A DNA stretch of 64,000 nucleotides from NCBI GenBank assembly GCA_963665735.1, contig OY762444.1, positions 248,001 through 312,000 on the forward strand, given 5' to 3'. The position numbers and the translations under genes were made by a program. The notes beneath the pieces were generated by a model. The model was not told the DNA's origin. It saw only the letters and a list, made by a program, of their open reading frames with translations, and ran no database searches. The number at the start of each line of letters is the position of its first letter. Position 1 is the stretch's first letter. Source of the stretch: CATOSK01 sp963665735. GTDB lineage: Bacteria > Chloroflexota > Dehalococcoidia > Lucifugimonadales > UBA3495. Shown here in pieces: positions 61,007 to 64,000 of the stretch.

Positions 61007-61492
61007 ATGAAGCCGGTTTATTGGTTAATTCTCGGTATTGCTCTCATCGGAGGTTGTACCGTTTTTGGTGTTGCCAGTTTGTTTGTCGAAGAACCGGAGG
61101 TGACGGAAATAGTTTCCGACGAATCTCCCGAGGCTGCTGCGGAAACTCCGACTCCCACTCCGAAACCAACCAAAACACCCGAACCGGAAGGGTTCAAGTC
61201 AATGGATGATTGGGCCAAGGAAAAGTGCGGCGACAAGAATGCGGTGAGGGACCAAATTAGAGAGGCCTTATTGGCAAGCCCATTGGAGAAGCACGACCAT
61301 AGCGGTGTGCGCGAGGGTTGGTTAGCCCCCGACAAAGCTAAAAAGAGTGATTTCCCCAAAAGATTTCGCACTCCGATACGAACCGAGCAGAAAAACCAAT
61401 TTGGGGTGCGGGAACTTGGCATCATGTTCAGTGATTACAATTACGAGTGCGTGTACGTGGACGGGGACGTTTTGGAAAGTGGGTTTGAGTAA
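61007..61492 (+). CDS. Putative lipoprotein with Thr/Pro-rich linker
   Basis: This 161-residue protein has an N-terminal signal peptide with the lipobox LIGGC (Cys17), then an acidic Thr/Pro-rich segment (TPTPTPKPTKTPEP) and a C-terminal soluble domain with Cys residues (KCGDK, YECVYVDGD). It is probably an outer-leaflet lipid-anchored protein of unknown function. Base composition is lower in GC3 than its neighbours. The nested hairpin described above lies upstream. Confidence 0.75.
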   Translation: MKPVYWLILGIALIGGCTVFGVASLFVEEPEVTEIVSDESPEAAAETPTPTPKPTKTPEPEGFKSMDDWAKEKCGDKNAVRDQIREALLASPLEKHDHSGVREGWLAPDKAKKSDFPKRFRTPIRTEQKNQFGVRELGIMFSDYNYECVYVDGDVLESGFE

Positions 61493-61755
61493 CGAGGACA
61501 ACGTGAAGGGTGGGGAAGGGATTGGATTCCGTTGACAGGGGAATGTGGGTAAATCCCCTTTAATCCCCCTTTACAAAGGGGGAGATATTGAACGGCTCTT
61601 TTCCGGCAGGGTTTCACCCCCATCCTAACCTTCCCCCGTCGAGGGGGAAGGGACTTTTGCATTCGCCCGGTGGTACGCGGGGAAAGGGCAACATCAGCAT
61701 TGGCGGGGATTTCTGGATTCCGGCTTTCGCCGGAATGGCGGGTTGGGGGCGCGGT
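61493..61755. repeat. Repeat-rich region downstream of the lipoprotein gene
   Basis: A palindromic CCCCCTTTACAAAGGGGGAG (61565-61584) resembles one near 9129. R2 (61615-61658) and R1 (61707-61740) follow, ending near the 3' end of RNase P RNA. There is no gene. Confidence 0.55.
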
Positions 61756-62187
61756 GGAGAGGGGCGGGAGACCTGTAAGCCGGGTCCTGTACCCCGGCGA
61801 GCCGGGGCGGTGACCATCTATCTAGCCCCCTGACGGCGCGGGGCCGCCAGTTGCCGCACGGGGCGGCAAGATGTTGCCATCGGGGTCGAGCAGCCAACCC
61901 GGGGACGGGCCGGACACCCATAGTCCCTCTATTCGGCCTTGCTCCAAGCGGGGTTTGACCGTCGCGGCGTCACCGCCGACGACCGGACGCTCTTACCGTC
62001 CGATTTCACCCTTACCGCCGGTTTGGGCCGGCGGCGGTATGTTTCTGTGCCACTTTCCGTCATCCGCGGGGCGGATGCCTGGGGGTTACCCAGCGCCCTG
62101 TCCGGTGGAGCCCGGACTTTCCTCCCTCCCAAGTTTCTTTTGCAAGTCGCCTGGGACGGCGGTCACCCGGTCTGCCCGGCCCTCTCC
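61756..62187 (-). ncRNA. rnpB: RNase P RNA, type A
   Basis: The 5' part on the minus strand contains GAGGAAAGTCCGGGCTCC (reverse complement near 62107-62125), and the 3' end contains ACAGGACCCGGCTTACAGGT (61771-61790 complement). The ends pair as P1: GGAGAGG with CCTCTCC (62181-62187 and 61756-61762). The length of about 430 bases fits bacterial type A. It is the ribozyme that matures tRNA 5' ends. Confidence 0.95.
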
Positions 62188-62622
62188 GGGGGAGAGTAGC
62201 ACAGGGGTTTGGGGGGGTCAAGGCGGGTTTTTGCCCCCTCCCTAGCCCTCCCCCTGGTAAGGGGAGGGGATTTTTGGTTTCACCCTGTCGTACACAGACT
62301 TAGGCCAGTGTCGGTATTAGCAAGGATTTCTGGATTCCGGCTTTCGCCGGAATGACGGTGGAGAGTTGGGGTTGTCCGAATTTCAGAAGGTCTTAGTGGC
62401 GGGAATTTCACCCCCACCCTAGCCCTCCCCCGTCGAGGGGGAGGGGATTTTAGCCGGTATTCCGGGATGTGGATTCCCGCTTTCGCGGGAATGACGGCAG
62501 GGGGCGGGAATGACGGTGGAGAGTTGGGGTTGCCCGAATTTCAGAAGGTCTTGGTAGCGGGAATTTCACCCCCACCCTAGCCCTCCCCCGTCGAGGGGGA
62601 GGGGATTTGTTGATGGGGGATT
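62188..62622. repeat. Repeat array downstream of the zinc-ribbon gene
   Basis: The 435 bases hold R2 (62233-62275), R1 (62323-62358), R2 (62409-62451), R1 (62470-62498) and R2 (62567-62608). The block 62358-62457 recurs at 62516-62615, a direct duplication of about 100 bases with a 158-base offset. There is no gene. Confidence 0.65.
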
Positions 62623-63324
62623 TTAGCCGGGGAAGAGCATTCGGCCGCAACTGCTGCAATTGACGTTGTAGCGGCCGGAGCGGACGCGCTGGAGGTGTTG
62701 ACTGGGGAGGGACATCCGGCAGGCCTGGCAGAGGCCGCGCTCGACCTTGGCGACGGCGGTGCCGCCCTTGCTGCGGCGGAGGTTGTCGTACTTCAGGACT
62801 TCGGAGGGGTCGAGGTCTTGGGCCATTTTGTCGCGCTGGGCGGCCAGGGTGGTTTCTTCTTCGGTTAGGGATTCGACTTGCTCGGTGAGTTCGGCGTGGC
62901 GCTTCTCCCAAGATTCCTGGAGGGAGGAAAGTTCCTGCTGGTGGGTTTCGATGCGGTCGCGGGTGTCCTGGGCGCGGACGGAGAGTTCGAGGAGCTGGAT
63001 TTCTTTCTGGTCAACCTGGGCTTTGAGGTTGCTGGATTCCAGTTCCATGGTAGCCAGGTCGCGGGGGTTGGTAATTTCGCCGCTGAAGAGTTGGGTTTCC
63101 AGGGTTTGGGAGCGTTGGCGGAGGTTTTCGGCCTCTTCCTGGCGTTCCCGGTGGGAGGACTGGATTTCCTGGAGGCGGGTTTGTTCTTCGGTCAGGGCGT
63201 CTTCGATTCTTTCCAGGGGCAGGCGAGCGTCGCGCTCGGTTTCGGCGGCGGCCTTTTGGCTGCGGACGCTGTCCAGGGCCAGGTCAATCTCCTGCAAGGA
63301 AAAGAGTTGTTTGACAATGGTCAT
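62623..63324 (-). CDS. Coiled-coil zinc-ribbon protein (DUF164/CT398-like)
   Basis: In this 233-residue protein, about residues 5-170 form a long coiled coil (LFSLQEIDLALDSVRSQKAA, then repeated Glu/Gln/Leu heptads). The C-terminal 40 residues form a zinc ribbon with CQAC and CSSC (GLCQACRMSLPSQHL, NVNCSSCGRMLF). The family is thought to bind RNA or serve as a scaffold; function is not settled. It is transcribed away from sbcD. Confidence 0.85.
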   Translation of the reverse strand: MTIVKQLFSLQEIDLALDSVRSQKAAAETERDARLPLERIEDALTEEQTRLQEIQSSHRERQEEAENLRQRSQTLETQLFSGEITNPRDLATMELESSNLKAQVDQKEIQLLELSVRAQDTRDRIETHQQELSSLQESWEKRHAELTEQVESLTEEETTLAAQRDKMAQDLDPSEVLKYDNLRRSKGGTAVAKVERGLCQACRMSLPSQHLQRVRSGRYNVNCSSCGRMLFPG

Positions 63325-63440
63325 GGCAGCACCCTGGCGGTAGAATCGGAGTGGCTTTTGAGGACAAGGCGGATTTTAGGTAGGTTGGAGGCTGATGTCA
63401 ACGGAAGGGGTTTAGGGGGCCGCCTCGGGGGCGTGGAATT

Positions 63441-63485
63441 CACCCCCATCCTAACCTTCCCCCGTCGAGGGGGAAGGGACATTTT
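63441..63485. repeat. R2 palindrome in the sbcD leader
   Basis: This R2 copy of the CCTTCCCCC/GGGGGAAGG subtype ends about 13 bases before the sbcD start. Confidence 0.6.
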
Positions 63486-63497
63486 AAGGAAAGGGTT

Positions 63498-64000
63498 ATG
63501 CGGATACTGCATTTTTCGGACTTGCACATTGGGGTTGAGAACTATGGGCGGTTGGACCCGGCTACCGGGCTTTCCACCCGGCTAGGGGACTTTCTGGCAG
63601 CGTTGGATGAAGTGGTGGATTTTGCGGTGAACGGGGGCGTGGACTTGGTGCTGCTGGCGGGGGATACCTACAAGGGGCGGGACCCGTCGCAAACCCACCA
63701 GCGGGAGTTTGCCCGGCGGCTGCACCGGATTGCGGAGGCGGGGATTCCATCGTTTTTGCTGATAGGGAACCATGACCTGCCCAACGCCAGCAGCCGGGCG
63801 ACGGCGGTGGAGATTTTCCCGACGCTGGAGGTTCCCAACGTCTTTATTGGAGACCGTTTGCAGGTCTATACGGTGGCGACGCCGGCCGGGCCGTTGCAGA
63901 TTGTGGCGGTGCCCTGGCCGCGGCGGGGGGGAATTTTGAGCCGGGAGGAAACACGGGGGCTGTCCATTGACGAAGTGCGGGAGGAAATCGGGCGGCGGTT
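63498..64000 (+). CDS. sbcD: Exonuclease SbcD/Mre11-like, 5' part
   Basis: The frame runs off the end of the window, leaving the first 167 codons. Metallophosphoesterase motifs are intact: HFSDLHIG (DLH), LLAGDTYKGRDPS (GDxY/GD) and IGNHDLPNASSR (GNHD). The family nuclease works with SbcC on double-strand ends and hairpins. AAGGAAAGGG precedes the ATG at 63498. The partner sbcC would be expected immediately downstream. Confidence 0.92.
   Translation, partial: MRILHFSDLHIGVENYGRLDPATGLSTRLGDFLAALDEVVDFAVNGGVDLVLLAGDTYKGRDPSQTHQREFARRLHRIAEAGIPSFLLIGNHDLPNASSRATAVEIFPTLEVPNVFIGDRLQVYTVATPAGPLQIVAVPWPRRGGILSREETRGLSIDEVREEIGRR

Noticed and set aside
61870..62200. Open frames across the RNase P RNA locus
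   Set aside because: The region carries universal RNase P RNA motifs and P1 pairing; the frames are coincidental.
4511..62498. R1 and R2 as a CRISPR array
   Set aside because: Copies are dispersed singly between genes at irregular spacing with no unique-spacer array, and no cas genes are visible.

Overview
The window is 64 kb of high-GC bacterial DNA, densely coding and strongly GC-biased at third codon positions. There are no tRNA or rRNA genes, CRISPR arrays, insertion sequences or prophage genes that I can recognise. Gene content (fused ChlI/D plus CobN cobalt chelation, CbtA/CbtB, many SDR enzymes, BKACE, LigB-like and MaoC-like catabolic enzymes, a GatCA-type amidotransferase, type A RNase P RNA) and dozens of short palindromic intergenic repeats suggest a Chloroflexota genome, probably a Dehalococcoidia/SAR202-like lineage. 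The taxon is an inference from gene content and repeat style, not from a marker gene.

Layout. 0-6 kb: a minus-strand histidine operon (hisZ, hisG, a zinc-phospholipase-C-like gene, hisD, hisC). 6.4-11.8 kb: birA, two SDR proteins (one without the catalytic Lys), a NucS/DUF91-like nuclease and glycyl-tRNA synthetase. 12-20.9 kb: a minus-strand cobalamin block headed by a cobalamin riboswitch and a terminator: cbiE-like methyltransferase, cobN, a small unknown gene, cbtB, cbtA and a fused chlI/chlD. 21-31 kb: assorted metabolism (Gfo/Idh oxidoreductase, an orphan molybdenum hydroxylase large subunit with a MoaD-like protein, BKACE, rhomboid protease, cytidylate-kinase-like protein, GNAT) and a coupled DUF5678-like/retropepsin-like pair. 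31-36 kb: DAHP synthase, preceded by a Tyr-rich 18-residue leader peptide and a terminator hairpin; then a Fur-family regulator and an MFS exporter with a His-rich tail. 36-45 kb: cupin, an Fe(III)-type ABC permease and ATPase, a DtxR-family regulator, a LigB-like protein, and a sulfopyruvate/phosphonopyruvate decarboxylase-like cluster with a degenerate extra subunit.

45-56 kb mixes housekeeping genes (asnS, gatA, gatC) with probable defence genes: a Septu-like PtuA/PtuB pair, a beta-class DNA methyltransferase fused to a PD-(D/E)XK-like nuclease domain, an unknown protein and a Panacea/SocA-type protein. 56-64 kb holds a VOC protein, two MaoC-like hydratases, a PHP phosphoesterase, an AlkA-like glycosylase, an HpcH/HpaI aldolase, a lipoprotein behind a long nested hairpin, RNase P RNA, a coiled-coil zinc-ribbon protein and the start of sbcD.

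Intergenic space is dominated by two palindromic repeat families: R1 (core ATTCCGGCTTTCGCCGGAAT, about 24 copies) and R2 (pyrimidine arm, CCCTCCCCC, short loop, GGGGGAGGGG, about 18 copies). Rarer palindromes and several MITE-like elements with terminal inverted repeats are also present. The most interesting items are the Tyr-rich aroF leader (a probable ribosome-mediated attenuator), the defence genes with composition breaks inside the genes, the degenerate enzyme paralogs, and the repeat/MITE families.
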